Positions 1 to 11,200 of a stretch of DNA of 64,000 bases are shown one piece after another (position 1 is the stretch's first letter; each line of letters starts with the position of its first letter). Origin of the DNA: JAFMPW01 sp041743085 (GTDB lineage Bacteria > Bacteroidota > Bacteroidia > Flavobacteriales > Flavobacteriaceae); assembly GCA_041743085.1 (NCBI GenBank), contig JBGTNL010000033.1, forward strand, positions 1-64,000. Direction: 5' to 3'. The notes under the pieces are model-generated. The model had not been told where the DNA came from. It saw nothing but the letters and a program-made list of their open reading frames with translations, and did not search any database. The translations under genes and the position numbers were made by a program.

Positions 1-55
1 CCTTGACTATTTTATAATAGGCTGTGCCCACACGGATATAGGGTACTGAATTCAT
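1..55 (-). CDS. Partial 5' end of a probable mobile-element primase/replication-type protein
   Basis: An ATG at 53-55 on the minus strand opens a frame that runs off the left edge of the window after 18 codons. The peptide begins MNSVPYIRVGTAYYKIVK. From memory, this resembles the start of large proteins (DUF3987/primase-like) that follow an excisionase-type regulator in Bacteroidota transposons and integrative elements. The gene lies 106 bp downstream of the helix-turn-helix gene on the same strand, which fits that module. With only 18 residues the assignment is tentative; the open frame and start codon are directly visible. Confidence 0.45.
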   Translation of the reverse strand, partial: MNSVPYIRVGTAYYKIVK

Positions 56-71
56 TAGATAATTGATTTTG

Positions 72-97
72 ACACCCAAAGAATTCTCCCTGGGTGT
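72..97 (-). other. Hairpin between two mobile-element genes
   Basis: Seven-base arms ACACCCA and TGGGTGT surround a 12-base loop, between the stop of the helix-turn-helix gene and the start of the next gene on the same strand. On the minus strand it is followed by CAAAATC rather than a T-run, so it is a weak terminator or attenuator candidate at best. Confidence 0.25.
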
Positions 98-161
98 ATT
101 ATTAAACTAAATAGGGTTGCAGGTATTCTTGCCTTTTGCTGCTGGGTGTAAAAGCATTGGT

Positions 162-470
162 CTAGTCCTGGGTTCCTGGAGTGGAATCCCTTTCATTCTG
201 AAGCAGCCAATGGACGATCTTCTTTCTTTCAAAAAATATCATTTTCCCATTGGGCTTGGAGTGCGGAATGTTTCCGGAAGACGTCAGTTTGTAGAGATAG
301 CTTCTGGATATTCCTGTATAGTCACAGGTTTCCTCAAAGGTGAGTACCTCTTTACGGTCTAGTAATAGTTTTTCTAAACGATCGAGTCGTCCGAGAATCA
401 AAAAATTGTCCATTTGTTTCTTTTTTAAAGTTGCTAAATGAACAAAAGCGCTTTTGTTTTCTTTGTACAA
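162..470 (-). CDS. Excisionase-like helix-turn-helix DNA-binding protein
   Basis: This 102-residue protein has a MerR/excisionase-type winged helix (HTH_17-like) at about residues 42-92. The segment runs from LTFEETCDYTGIS, through the recognition-helix stretch RSYLYKLTSSG, to the wing NGKMIFFER. The N-terminal 40 residues are basic and probably helical. Such proteins in Bacteroidota usually sit beside an integrase and a primase-like gene of a mobile element, and the start of a candidate primase-like gene lies 106 bp downstream on the same strand. It probably regulates or directs excision. No integrase is visible in the window. A single-gene chromosomal regulator remains possible. Confidence 0.8.
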   Translation of the reverse strand: MYKENKSAFVHLATLKKKQMDNFLILGRLDRLEKLLLDRKEVLTFEETCDYTGISRSYLYKLTSSGNIPHSKPNGKMIFFERKKIVHWLLQNERDSTPGTQD

Positions 471-859
471 ATAAATGTATGGAAATAGGTAATTTAAGAC
501 GGGAATAAAAGTAATTAGTTATTCACAGATAATTGATAAACAGTATTTTATATCAAATCAGTTCAAATAAAATAGAGTTGAAGAGCCCTTAATTTTATTA
601 GGTTTCATTTGATACCAAATGGAACCATTTTTAATATTTTAGAAATTGGTAGTTAATGAAAGAAAACAGGGTTATCAACAATCAGAACTGAAGGAATTTG
701 AAAATATTGACTTTAGAAAGGCAGATTTTAATGTTTGGATTGTTTTAAGTGCAGTCCGATACTTAGTTATAACTTGAAGAAAGACAGGCATTTTTTCAAA
801 AAATACTGTCCCCAAAAACCTTGGTTTTATGTGACTCCCAAACATTGGAAAATTAAACA
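471..859. other. Gene-free AT-rich interval
   Basis: I see no convincing coding sequence here. The short open frames on both strands lack family resemblance and have low-complexity composition. The interval probably marks the boundary between the mobile element at the left edge and the chromosome, but no clear attachment-site repeat is seen. Confidence 0.5.
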
Positions 860-889
860 AAAAAGCGGAATCGATCGATTCCGCTTTTT
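860..889 (-). terminator. Rho-independent terminator of the DUF4382 lipoprotein gene
   Basis: A perfect palindrome has 15-base arms AAAAAGCGGAATCGA and TCGATTCCGCTTTTT. On the minus strand it ends in a T-run and lies 25 bp past the stop codon at 915. Confidence 0.85.
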
Positions 890-914
890 CATGTTTGTAG
901 GACCGGTATTACTC

Positions 915-1832
915 CTAGTTCCCTTCCTCCACCTCTTCATTACTTAGTTCAAAATCTTGGACCGTCTTATTGGCAACTATGATTTCCACATTTTCAGCCG
1001 TTTGGGACTCGTAACCTTCAAGATCTACTGTCACGTCATAGGTCCCGTCCAAGAGCCCCAATACCATATAGGCACCTGTCTCGTCGGTAAAGGTCGTGGT
1101 ATTTAATGTATCGGCTGCAAAAACCGAAACTTGTGCCTCATCCAATCCAATGGCAACCTCCTCTTGTAAGGTAGTCACCATACCGGCCAGACTTCCTGCG
1201 GTAGAAAGGTTGCTGGCCTTGATCACAGGTTTAAAATTAAAGCCTGTGATTCCGGCCAAATCGTTGGTATTTCCCTTGGCGACGAAAGATTTGCTTACAT
1301 CAAAATCCAAAAGCAAGTCCGCACTCAGGGTACCTACTACATTTAGTCCGGGCTTGAGAAAGACCTTGATTCCCGTTTGCTCCCCGCTGGGCACTTTAAG
1401 GTCATACGTTGTTCCATCCGTAAGAACCACATTGATGCCCTTTACATACAACCTTACCAAATCATACATGCCTACCGGAACTTCGGTGTCAACAAGGGTT
1501 TCTGTAACACCATTAGTGAGATTTAGAAGGTTAACCTGTATTTCGTATTCCATCAATACAACAAAAGAAGCGTCGGTCTCCTGGGTCATTTCTCCTTCCG
1601 ATACGCCATCGCTTTCCTTGTCCTTCTGACGCGCATCTATTTTAAAAATGGTAACATTGGCCTCCGACACAAGGGCATGTGGAAAAGGGGCGTCCGTCAG
1701 TTGTATTGTCATTTTCCCCGTATCGGAGCGCATATCGTCGCCATCCGAACAACCAATGAACATTGCAAAACAAGCCGATAAGGCAATTGAAAGAAATTTG
1801 ATTCTCATGAATTTAGATCTTTTGTTCAACAT
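915..1832 (-). CDS. DUF4382 lipoprotein with C-terminal carboxypeptidase-regulatory-like domain
   Basis: A 305-residue lipoprotein. The signal peptide ends in the lipobox FIGC (Cys at about residue 28) and is followed by an acidic stretch SDGDD, a pattern that in Bacteroidota can direct lipoproteins to the cell surface. Residues about 40-205 match the DUF4382 pattern, beginning GKMTIQLTDAPFPHA. Residues about 213-300 form a carboxypeptidase regulatory-like beta-sandwich (TDETGAYMVLGLLDGTYDV). The molecular function of DUF4382 is unknown; it is common in lipoproteins of marine Bacteroidota. A second possible start at residue 9 would give a more usual signal peptide. It is a single gene closed by a strong terminator. 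Confidence 0.88.
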   Translation of the reverse strand: MLNKRSKFMRIKFLSIALSACFAMFIGCSDGDDMRSDTGKMTIQLTDAPFPHALVSEANVTIFKIDARQKDKESDGVSEGEMTQETDASFVVLMEYEIQVNLLNLTNGVTETLVDTEVPVGMYDLVRLYVKGINVVLTDGTTYDLKVPSGEQTGIKVFLKPGLNVVGTLSADLLLDFDVSKSFVAKGNTNDLAGITGFNFKPVIKASNLSTAGSLAGMVTTLQEEVAIGLDEAQVSVFAADTLNTTTFTDETGAYMVLGLLDGTYDVTVDLEGYESQTAENVEIIVANKTVQDFELSNEEVEEGN

Positions 1833-2196
1833 AATTATTTAGGTTTTGGCCCTGTAATAAGGGGTGTTAACTATTATAACAATCTAAGGTTTTAAAATCC
1901 CTACCCATAAAATGGATTTTATTTGTTTTTTTCGATGAACTACATCCCATATTGCAAAATTTAGGTAAGTAAATCTGATTTGATCGATGAAATACATATT
2001 CGAATTACACTGCTAGCGTCGGTATTTAAGTGATACACACCCTAATTGGGTCCTTATACAACAATAAATTCGACATTCCATACAGAAGGCCCATCTTGCA
2101 TGATACTGTCGATGGTATGTCCGGATCAACACTAAATAATAGTTGGCAAAGCTTAATATGAAGATGCAATTCATAGTTGATACATTATTTTTTAGA
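1833..2196. other. Divergent intergenic region
   Basis: This 364-bp interval separates the divergent DUF4382 lipoprotein and adhesin genes. It is AT-rich and should carry both promoters. I found no clean TAnnTTTG box on either strand at a convincing distance, and no coding sequence. Confidence 0.4.
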
Positions 2197-4671
2197 ATGG
2201 AATACAAGCTTGCCTTTTGTAAGCTGTTTTCTTTTATTCTATTTTTCTTATTGGCCTATCCCGTCTTTGGACAGACCGGTGTCGGCGCTAACTTCGGAAT
2301 CGAAGCGGATACTCGTTCCGGGGATATCCTTTCCGGTGTACTGACAGACGATTGGTTCTATAATGGAATTTCCGGTGCAGGGGTTGTTGATGAGGCCACC
2401 GCCATAAGTAATGGCTATGCCGCCCAATTATCGGCAGGAAACAATATTGCCTTCGACTTGAGGCAGAGCATTCCCAACTATGCTTCAAACTCGGGTTATA
2501 TTTGGTACAGCACAAGATATGGCAGGGATTATACCAATCTAAGCTCAAATGACCTGACCACCTTTACATCGGGGAAGAATGGCGATGACCCAACTACTTC
2601 ATGGGGTGTGGCTAGTGGGTCGGTTCCTTCAAAGACGGACATTGTGGATTCAGGTGTGCATATGCGCAGGGATGGTGTCAACGTGACCGACGACCTATGG
2701 GTCGACATGATGATTTCGACCTTGTCCTCATCGGGGAACCATTTTGTGGATTTTGAACTTTTTGTATCCGAAATGGCACTTTCCGGATCTGGCTTTACCA
2801 ATTCCGGAAGTCAGGAAGGGCACACGGCATGGATATTTGACGGTAGCGGTAATGTCACCAATATCGGCGACATGGTTATTGGTTTTGCCTATAGTGGTGG
2901 CGGGGTATCGGGATTGGAAATCCGGATATGGGTAGATCGTTCCATTTTCAACCCGGGTAGTTCGCCCGGCGGGACTTCGACCTTTACATGGGGTTCCAAT
3001 ATCGATGGAGGCAGTACGTATGGATATGGGGAAATAATTGTTCCGGCCAGTGCTTTGTTGAACAATGTAAATGTCCTTTCCACTGCGGCCCCACCTTGGG
3101 GCACGACGAATACCTCTGGCTACACCGCCAATTATAACAGTAACTATTTTGCAGAAGTAGGTGTCAATTTTACGCAATTGGGCTTTGACCCGCGTGCTCT
3201 TTTTGGAAGTGGGGCCGCCTGCGATTCACCTTTTAGTGCGATAATGACAAAATCCAGAACATCCTCCTCCTTTACTTCGGCTTTGAAGGATTTCGCAGGG
3301 CCCTATGATTTCTTGGGCAGTGCTTCTGGAACACAAGTGAATACCACCATTACGGATCCAGGTAATTTTGATTCCTGTGCCTCCGAAGAAACTTTTACTT
3401 TACAAGCCGAATTTGTTTCTACTACCGCTGAATATATATGGTATTCCCTGACCCCCGGTGTTGTGTTTCCCGCAAACGGGCTTTCAGAAATATCAGGGGT
3501 CGGAATGGATACTGTTTTAATCGACACTCCGGGGGATTATCAATTGGGCATCGCCCCATTGTTGGGCTGCACACCAACGACGGAACCAACGGATATTATC
3601 AGCGTCAACGCAAGTCCATGTGCAATTTCGGATACGTACAATACAATTGAGAACGCGACATTGAACGTTGCTGCTACTGGATTCTTATTGAACGATACGG
3701 ATATCGAAACCGGAGATATATTAACTGTCAATACTACTCCCGTGGTCGATGTAACAAACGGAACCTTGACATTGTCAGCGGATGGAAGTTTTACCTATGT
3801 ACCAAACCCCGGTTTTACTGGAACCGATTCGTTTACCTATCAGGTATGCGATGACAGCAGGTCGAATCTATGCGATACCGCTTTAGTGATAATTACGGTC
3901 TCCAACGACTACGATGGTGACGGCGTAGGCGATATTGATGATCTTGACGATGACAATGATGGGATATTGGATAGTGTGGAATCCAATGGCATCGACCCGA
4001 GCGCGGATAACGATAGTGATGGAATACCCAATTACCAAGATCCCGACATTTGTTCGTTGAATGCGTTTTCCATCTGTACCAATTTGGATGTGGATAATGA
4101 TGGTATTCCCAATCATTTTGACCTTGATAGTGATGGGGATGCTTGTAACGACGTTTTTGAGGCAGGATTTACGGATGATAACAATGATGGCGTTTTGGCC
4201 GACCTTCCCACCACAGTGGATATTAACGGCCAAGTAACAGGCACAGATAAAGTGGATGGATACACGGCTCCAGCGGATGCAGATTCAAGTGGTACGGCAG
4301 ATTATCTCGAATCGGGGGCCGTACCCGCAATAACCTCCCAACCGACCAATGTCACCGTTTTTGATGGTTCAGGAACTACTTTTACAGTTATTGCAAACGA
4401 CGCCAATACCTATCAATGGCAAATAAGCAGCAATGGAGGTGCTACTTTTGCGGACCTCACGGATGGGGCGACCTATACAGGGACTACCACATCGATCCTG
4501 ACATTAAGTTCAGCGGAGCTATCCATGAACAACTATCAATACCGCGTAATCGCCTCCAATTCTGCATATACCTGTGCATCACCGCTTACATCGGATACAG
4601 CCGCACTGTTCATAAGGGTGCGTACCGTGATTTCCAATAGAAGGATAACCTATCGGGTCAAAAAGAATTAG
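2197..4671 (+). CDS. Secreted multi-domain adhesin (cadherin-like, thrombospondin type 3 and Ig-like domains)
   Basis: An 824-residue protein from the start MEYKL, chosen because it gives a normal signal peptide ending VFGQ; an in-frame ATG at 2143 would add 18 residues. Residues about 20-450 form a large uncharacterised beta-rich, Ser/Thr/Gly-rich region. About 477-568 is a bacterial cadherin/VCBS-like domain (GTLTLSADGSFTYVPNPGF). About 569-700 carries Asp-rich thrombospondin type 3 calcium-binding repeats (DYDGDGVGDIDDLDDDNDG). About 708-805 is an Ig-like domain (YQWQISSNGGATF). The protein ends in a short basic tail, RTVISNRRITYRVKKN, not in a standard type A or B T9SS domain. Probable role is calcium-dependent surface attachment. 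A decayed copy of its 3' end lies near 14.7-14.9 kb. Confidence 0.85.
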   Translation: MEYKLAFCKLFSFILFFLLAYPVFGQTGVGANFGIEADTRSGDILSGVLTDDWFYNGISGAGVVDEATAISNGYAAQLSAGNNIAFDLRQSIPNYASNSGYIWYSTRYGRDYTNLSSNDLTTFTSGKNGDDPTTSWGVASGSVPSKTDIVDSGVHMRRDGVNVTDDLWVDMMISTLSSSGNHFVDFELFVSEMALSGSGFTNSGSQEGHTAWIFDGSGNVTNIGDMVIGFAYSGGGVSGLEIRIWVDRSIFNPGSSPGGTSTFTWGSNIDGGSTYGYGEIIVPASALLNNVNVLSTAAPPWGTTNTSGYTANYNSNYFAEVGVNFTQLGFDPRALFGSGAACDSPFSAIMTKSRTSSSFTSALKDFAGPYDFLGSASGTQVNTTITDPGNFDSCASEETFTLQAEFVSTTAEYIWYSLTPGVVFPANGLSEISGVGMDTVLIDTPGDYQLGIAPLLGCTPTTEPTDIISVNASPCAISDTYNTIENATLNVAATGFLLNDTDIETGDILTVNTTPVVDVTNGTLTLSADGSFTYVPNPGFTGTDSFTYQVCDDSRSNLCDTALVIITVSNDYDGDGVGDIDDLDDDNDGILDSVESNGIDPSADNDSDGIPNYQDPDICSLNAFSICTNLDVDNDGIPNHFDLDSDGDACNDVFEAGFTDDNNDGVLADLPTTVDINGQVTGTDKVDGYTAPADADSSGTADYLESGAVPAITSQPTNVTVFDGSGTTFTVIANDANTYQWQISSNGGATFADLTDGATYTGTTTSILTLSSAELSMNNYQYRVIASNSAYTCASPLTSDTAALFIRVRTVISNRRITYRVKKN

Positions 4672-5220
4672 AAATTAGAATATACACAAAATAGTATAAG
4701 ATATTGAGCTGGAACAGGGTCGATTTCCTTTCAATACAAACTATCCTACGGGCGTTGAAATATTGGCTTTGACCGGCTGAAACTAGTAAACTAATTGAAC
4801 AAGTTCTTGCCAAAGGAGAGGGAAAAAGATAGTTGCGATGGAAAGTGCAGTATTCTAGGTTCTTCTGCGAAAATTTCAAATCACCGATCCAGAAGGCTCG
4901 TATCCAGTTGATCAACAATAAAACCGTGTTTTATATGCTATAACACGGAGTAAGCATACAAATCCAATCTCTAAATTGTACTTTGTCCCACTTTTTGAGT
5001 TTGGACTTCAAACCAAGTTTGCACAATCATTATTATTAAAAAGAACGTCGAGTAACCCAGAGCCGGGTTTTTCACCACTCAAATATTACTTTTCACAACA
5101 TTAATTTACGTTTCAGCCCAATAAGTATGATATTTAATCCTATGTAATGGGGTCCAATTAATCTTTTCAAGAAGAATTAATTGGATCTCGATTCAGTTTT
5201 GTCCCAAACTTAACGAACCT
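4672..5220. other. Intergenic region upstream of the SprB-like gene
   Basis: A 549-bp interval with no believable coding sequence. It holds a weak hairpin (AACCC-agagcc-GGGTT followed by T's) near 5054-5071 that might terminate upstream transcription, and the longer inverted repeat at 5153-5185. Confidence 0.4.
5153..5185. promoter_or_regulatory. Inverted repeat 35 bp upstream of the SprB-like start
   Basis: The arms TCCAATTAAT and ATTAATTGGA are perfect over 10 bp and flank a 13-base spacer. They extend to 12 bp with one mismatch. The position directly before the start codon at 5221 suits an operator or a leader hairpin; which one cannot be told from sequence. Confidence 0.4.
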
Positions 5221-8200
5221 ATGCACTCAGATAAACTCGATTATAAATGGTCGATAGTGCTTTATGTGCTATTCACCGGTTGTTTTTTTACGTCCAACGC
5301 GCAAGAAGCGCAGGCCACCGTTGAACGTTATGTCCCCTCACAGACCAACCCTATCATAGACTATTACAATGCGATAAATGGCGATGCCGATCCCACGAAC
5401 GATATACGGGGAGAGATCGTACAGTGTAGTAACGATGGGGACCTGTTGCCAAAAATTTTCCTTTGCGGAATCAATGATAGCCAGCTTTTACAGGTCAATA
5501 TTTTAGATGCCCAAAGCTTGGTATGGCAACAATTGGATGAGGGCAGCTGTGCAGTTTCTACTAACGATTGCGCCAATAAAAACCTAAGCTGTACCTGGAA
5601 CCAGGTTGCTTCCGGCCCAAATTTTACTGCCACTACGGCAGGTGAGTTCCGTTTGGTGGTCAATGACCAGAGCGGAGTTTCCAGGCGTTACTATTTTAAC
5701 GTTTTCCAAAATACTCTGGACATTCAGTCCATCAAGAAAGATATTGTGTGTACCGCCCAGGGAAACATTACCATTACCAATTTGGGCAACGGTTATGGCT
5801 ACCAATTGGTCGATGCGGCAACCAATGCGGTCATTATCCCTTTTAGCAGCAATAATGGCCCCGCCTTTGAATTTGCCGCTGGGCAAAACGGAAGCTATCG
5901 GGTAGAGGCGGTACAATTGGACAATACGGGAACACCCATTGCCGGGGCCTGTATCTTCAGTACGCCCGATATCGGTATTCTGGATAGGGATTTTCAAGTA
6001 TCGGTAAGTACATTGCCCAAAAGTTGTAACGTACTGGGCAGCATAAACATCCAAGTAAACAATGTATTCCCTAATTACGAATATGAAATTCGATTGGACG
6101 ATGGGTCAAATGGAGGTTTAGGAACACTTTTAGATGACGAGACGGCACAACCCGATAACAATTTTACTTTTAGCAATCTTAACCCGGGAAATTATATAGC
6201 CATAGCCAGAACAGATGATGGCTGTTCCTATGCTGAACGAGTAACAATAGCTAACAATAGCAACCTATATTTAAAAGCTAGAGTTTCACAGCATATAACC
6301 TGTAAGGAAGGTAATATCCTTATGAATTCCAGCGGTGGAAAAACTCCCCATACCTATGCCATTTGGTCCTATACCGATCCCAGTGGAAAAAATCCGGATA
6401 TTTCATATCCGACAGCTACCGACATTCCTGCTTCCGAATATCAGACAAGAGTGATTTTTGATATTTGGAATCCAGGCGACTATACATTCGTCGTGGTTGA
6501 CAGGAACAACTGTTATGCCTTTTCGAATACGGTGACCATAGAATTCAGGCCCGCAGCGGAATTTAATGCCACTTCGGTAACCGATGTAGTCTGTTTTGGG
6601 GACTCTACCGGGGCCATAAAATTCAATCTTGTCAATAACAATGGGTACCAGCTAACTTACTACCTTTATGACGCATCCACATTCGATGAACAAAATTATG
6701 ATTATAACAATGCTCTGGCCACCAATGCATCCGGTTATTTTCCAGGCTTGTCGGCAGGCGACTATGCCATTGTCATAAACCAGCGGAAAGGAAGTGCTTC
6801 CTGCGATTATTTTGAATACCATACCATTTCTGCCCCGGCCAATGCCATTAGCGGTAGTGCCGTATTAATTCAGGATTATACCTGTACACAATATGGAATC
6901 ATAGAGGCACAAAATATAACGGGTGGAACGGCGCCCTATGAATACAGCATCGATGGTGTAAACTTCTTTTCTGGTATGGGTGCCGAAAGATTTACGGGAC
7001 TCACCGCAGGTACTTACACTATAATGGTAAGGGATGCGGTTGGTTGTATCCTTCCAACCAACCCGATAACACTGGATCCACGAAACCAACCAAGTGATCT
7101 GACTTTTGTCTCAACACAGCCACTTTGTCCTGCCTCGACCTCTGATGTAACTGTTAGGGTGGTAGATGGGAATGCCCCGTTTACTTATGAAATCATTGCA
7201 CCAGCCGGTGACGTCGTAAATAACGGCGATAATCCAACGTTTACAGGCTTATCCCCCAAAACATATACCTTCCAGGTTACGGATGACAAAGGTTGCGTAA
7301 TACAAGAAAGTCATACTATTTCTCCAGTGATTCTTATCACGGTAAATGGCCAATTGGATAATAACATTACTTGTTTTGGGCTTTCCGATGGGGCAGTTAC
7401 TATCAATGTGGGCAATTTTGCCACTTCCTATGATTATGTAGTGACAGGTCCCCTAACATTGTCGGACACGAGAGCGACGGCCAACACTATTCCACTTACA
7501 GGTCTGGCCGCTGGGACATATAGCATTACGGTGACGGATACCGATACAAATTGTACGGCCACCACAAGTGTTACGGTTACTGCCCCACCCTCCGCCCTTT
7601 TTATTTCAGGTCTGGAGGTTATTGAGGTTTCTTGTTCCTCTTCCGGAGCGGTCATAGTTTCTGCCACGGGCGGATGGGGCGGATATGAATACGAATTGGA
7701 GGATCCTTCCGGATCCAGTACAGGGCCCCAAGGAAATAACACGTTTGCAGGGCTAACGGATACCTCGGGAGACTACACGGTTACGGTTAGGGACGCCGGA
7801 GGATGCGAAGTCACACAAACTTTTGCCCTTACGCCCTTCTCTTCCCCAGTTTTGGAATTGACCGCCAATAGCTTATGTTATGATAGTACGACCGGATTGA
7901 CTTTAACGGCAAATGTCACTTCTGGAGGTACTGCACCATTTCAGTATCGATTGAACGGCGGGCCATACCGATCCGAAACCAATTTCACAGGATTTGGACC
8001 CGGTAGTTATACTGTTGAGGTAATCGATAGCAAAAACTGTACGGATACGGCAAGCATGGAAGTGTTCCCAACCTTAACAGCTTCAACAAACCTGATCAAA
8101 GGTTTGGATTGCAGTGTTTCGCCCGAAGCAGAAATAGAAATCTACATAGCAGGTGGATTCCCAAGTTATATCTATGAAGTGTTTTTGGATGGAACCTTGG

Positions 8201-11200
8201 TACAACCCAGTACTACCGCGCCCAGCATTCCTTTTTCTTATTTTACTCCAGCAGCGGGTACCTACACTTTTAGCATTACCGATAATAGTGGATGTACCGT
8301 AAACACATCCGCAACGGTCGAACCAATTGTAATGCCCAGTATTTCATTGGCTCAGACTACCGAAATCCTATGTAATGGTGATAATGGAGGAACAATTCAG
8401 GTAAATATTGACGGTACAACTGGAGTACCCCCCTATACCATTTCCGTGGCAAATATAACAACGGGGATAGGCTACGGCGCACAGACATCCGGTTTACCTG
8501 CTGGTGAATATGAAGTAACCGTAACGGATTCAAAGTCATGCTCGGATACGAAAACGATAATCATCGATGAACCGGCCCCTATTACCTATGACGTGGTGGT
8601 AACGCCGATTACCTGCGACCCGGCCAACGGTACGGACCCGGGCTCCATTGGTGTTACCAACGTAAGTGGAGGAACTAATGAATACACCTATTATCTTACG
8701 GGAAACAACGGTCATTCGAATAGCTATACAACAACTGCAGGGGAGGATCATATTTTTACCATTTTAGAGTTCGGCATATACCAAGTTGATGTGGTCGATG
8801 CCAATGGTTGTTCTGTAAGGACTACCAATATTATTGCCTCTCCTCCTGATGATTTGGATATTGATGTAAGTTCGACTACCGTAGATTGTAGTTTGGGCGG
8901 TACAGCGATCATTACCGTAAATTCAGCCTTAGGAAGTGGTAATTATGAATTTGCCATTCTTGAAACTTACCTTGAACCTTACGTAGACGACCCAATAAAT
9001 GATTACCAATCTGCGGATAGTCCGGGCGGGAATACAGCAACGTTTACCGGTTTGATCCCGGGCATAACTTACAGTTTCGTCGTACACGATTTAACCAGCG
9101 ATTGTTATTATTTTGGAACTGCGGAGACACCTATTGATTCCCCATCTAATCTAACAGCTAGCTTGGATGTTATTAACAATGTTACTTGTACCGGGAGCAA
9201 TGATGGAAACGTAAGCTTTACTTTTGATAATTATGCGTCCGATGCTACCAGTGTCAATTACGAAATTTTTAACTTTCAATCCAATATCACAACGGGTATT
9301 AATGGTTCAATTGCTGTAAATCCGCCTAGTGTCGGCAGTGGGGTAACGGTTACCGACGTTGGACCCTTGGCTCCTAACATTTACTACATCTTATTTAACG
9401 AGGTCGGTGGTGCCTATAACGGTTGCTCCGTAGCCTCCGTGGATTTTACCATTTCAGAATCTACAAACCCTTTGCAGGTTACGGCAACGCTTGATAAAAA
9501 TGATAACTGTAATCCAAATGCCGGTCAAATTTCGGCAATTGGACAATTCGGTACCGCGCCTTATGAATACCAGATTACCTTATCAACAGATCCGGCCCCG
9601 ACTGTGGCATCCTGGGCAGGTAGTCCTACAAATGTTTTTAATGTGGAAGGAGGCGACTATATTGTTTATAGTAAAGATGCCAATAACTGTATCCAGTTCG
9701 ATAATGTTGTGGTTCCAATAGATCCTTCCCCGGAAATAGCTCTTTCCGTAAACAATCAATGTTCGGGGTCGGAAGGAAATTACGCTATTTACATAACATT
9801 GACAGGCGACGGTATTGCGCCGTACGCCGTTCGAGTAGACGGTGGTGCATCAAGAGTGGTCACTGGATTGAATACCATAGGCAGTATGATTGCCATTTCG
9901 GGTTTAAACTCGGGCATTCACTCTATTGAAATATTGGACAGCAACGGCTGTGCCGATACCAAGGATATTACGATCGCTCCGGAACTACAAGCAAGCGCTA
10001 TAGTATTGGTACAACCAAGCTGTATTGCCGATGACGGTGTTATAGAATTTACTATTGGCGGGGGCTCAGGTTCCTACTTGATCGAGCTGTTAAAGGTCGA
10101 TTTATCGTCAACAGGGATTTTCCCTACCGGGAATCAATTCACGGGAGTTCCTTTTGGAGATTATGTAGTACGTGTTACGGACAATATCATAGGTACGCCC
10201 AGTTGTTTTGTCGATCTACCTATTTCATTGGAAGAACCAACACCTGTAACCTTGCTGGCTGCGGATTGGACCGATGTTAGTTGTCCCGGTGCTTCGGATG
10301 GAAGTATCGTGGTAAATCTTGAGCCTTCAAGTGTTGGAGTGAACGACAATCCGCCCTATACTTTTCAGATAACCGATGGCGTATCCACCATTACACAAAG
10401 TACCAACCTGTTTACGGGACTACCTGACGGCGTATGGGACATTACCGTAACCTCCAATAGAAATTGCATTGCCAATGATCAAGTGACCATTGGAGAACCG
10501 TTGGCCCTGGTAGCGGCCATTACCAATGTTGTGCCCTTTGCCTGTGATATGGACAACGCACCACAAGTGGCCATTATTGAAGTTAGCATTACTCCCGGTA
10601 CTGGAACCCCTGATTACTTCTACAGCGTAAATGGTGGTAATTTCTTGCCAACGGGAGGTGCTGTTTTTACTTTTGATGCATTGACCGCCGGAAATTATGA
10701 TGTCATTATTAGGGATGCCAACAGGTGCCTATTCACGCTGCCCACCCAAGTCATCTCTCCGTTGAACATATTTATACCTGATGTAGCCCTTGTTTCGGCC
10801 ATTTCTTGTTCGGGACCGGAAGAAGTGCTTATTACCGTCACGGACGATGGCAATCCGCACACCTATACTTTCGAGTTACTGCCCGTTGGCAATCCGAACG
10901 GTACCCAAACTGCAACTACCGGCAATACCGCCAATTATGACCTATCAGCGGCCGGGAGCTATACCTTCCGTGTAACCGATACGGCAACAGGCTGTTTTGT
11001 TGATACGGCACCTTACGAAATAGCACCATACGATTTGATCGAGGTAACTGCCATTGCAGTTGATCCCGTAATTTGCTTTGGAGACGGCAACGGTTCGTTG
11101 GAAATCAATGTAACCCGATATTCAGGCCCATACGATTACGAAGTGTTCACACAAGCGGGGGCCAGTGTACGGATGGGATCCGGAAATACGGTAGCAAACC

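Noticed and set aside
1096..1629. 177-codon open frame opposite the DUF4382 gene
   Set aside because: It is the mirror of a well-supported gene, has no recognisable features, and its composition is that of an antisense frame.
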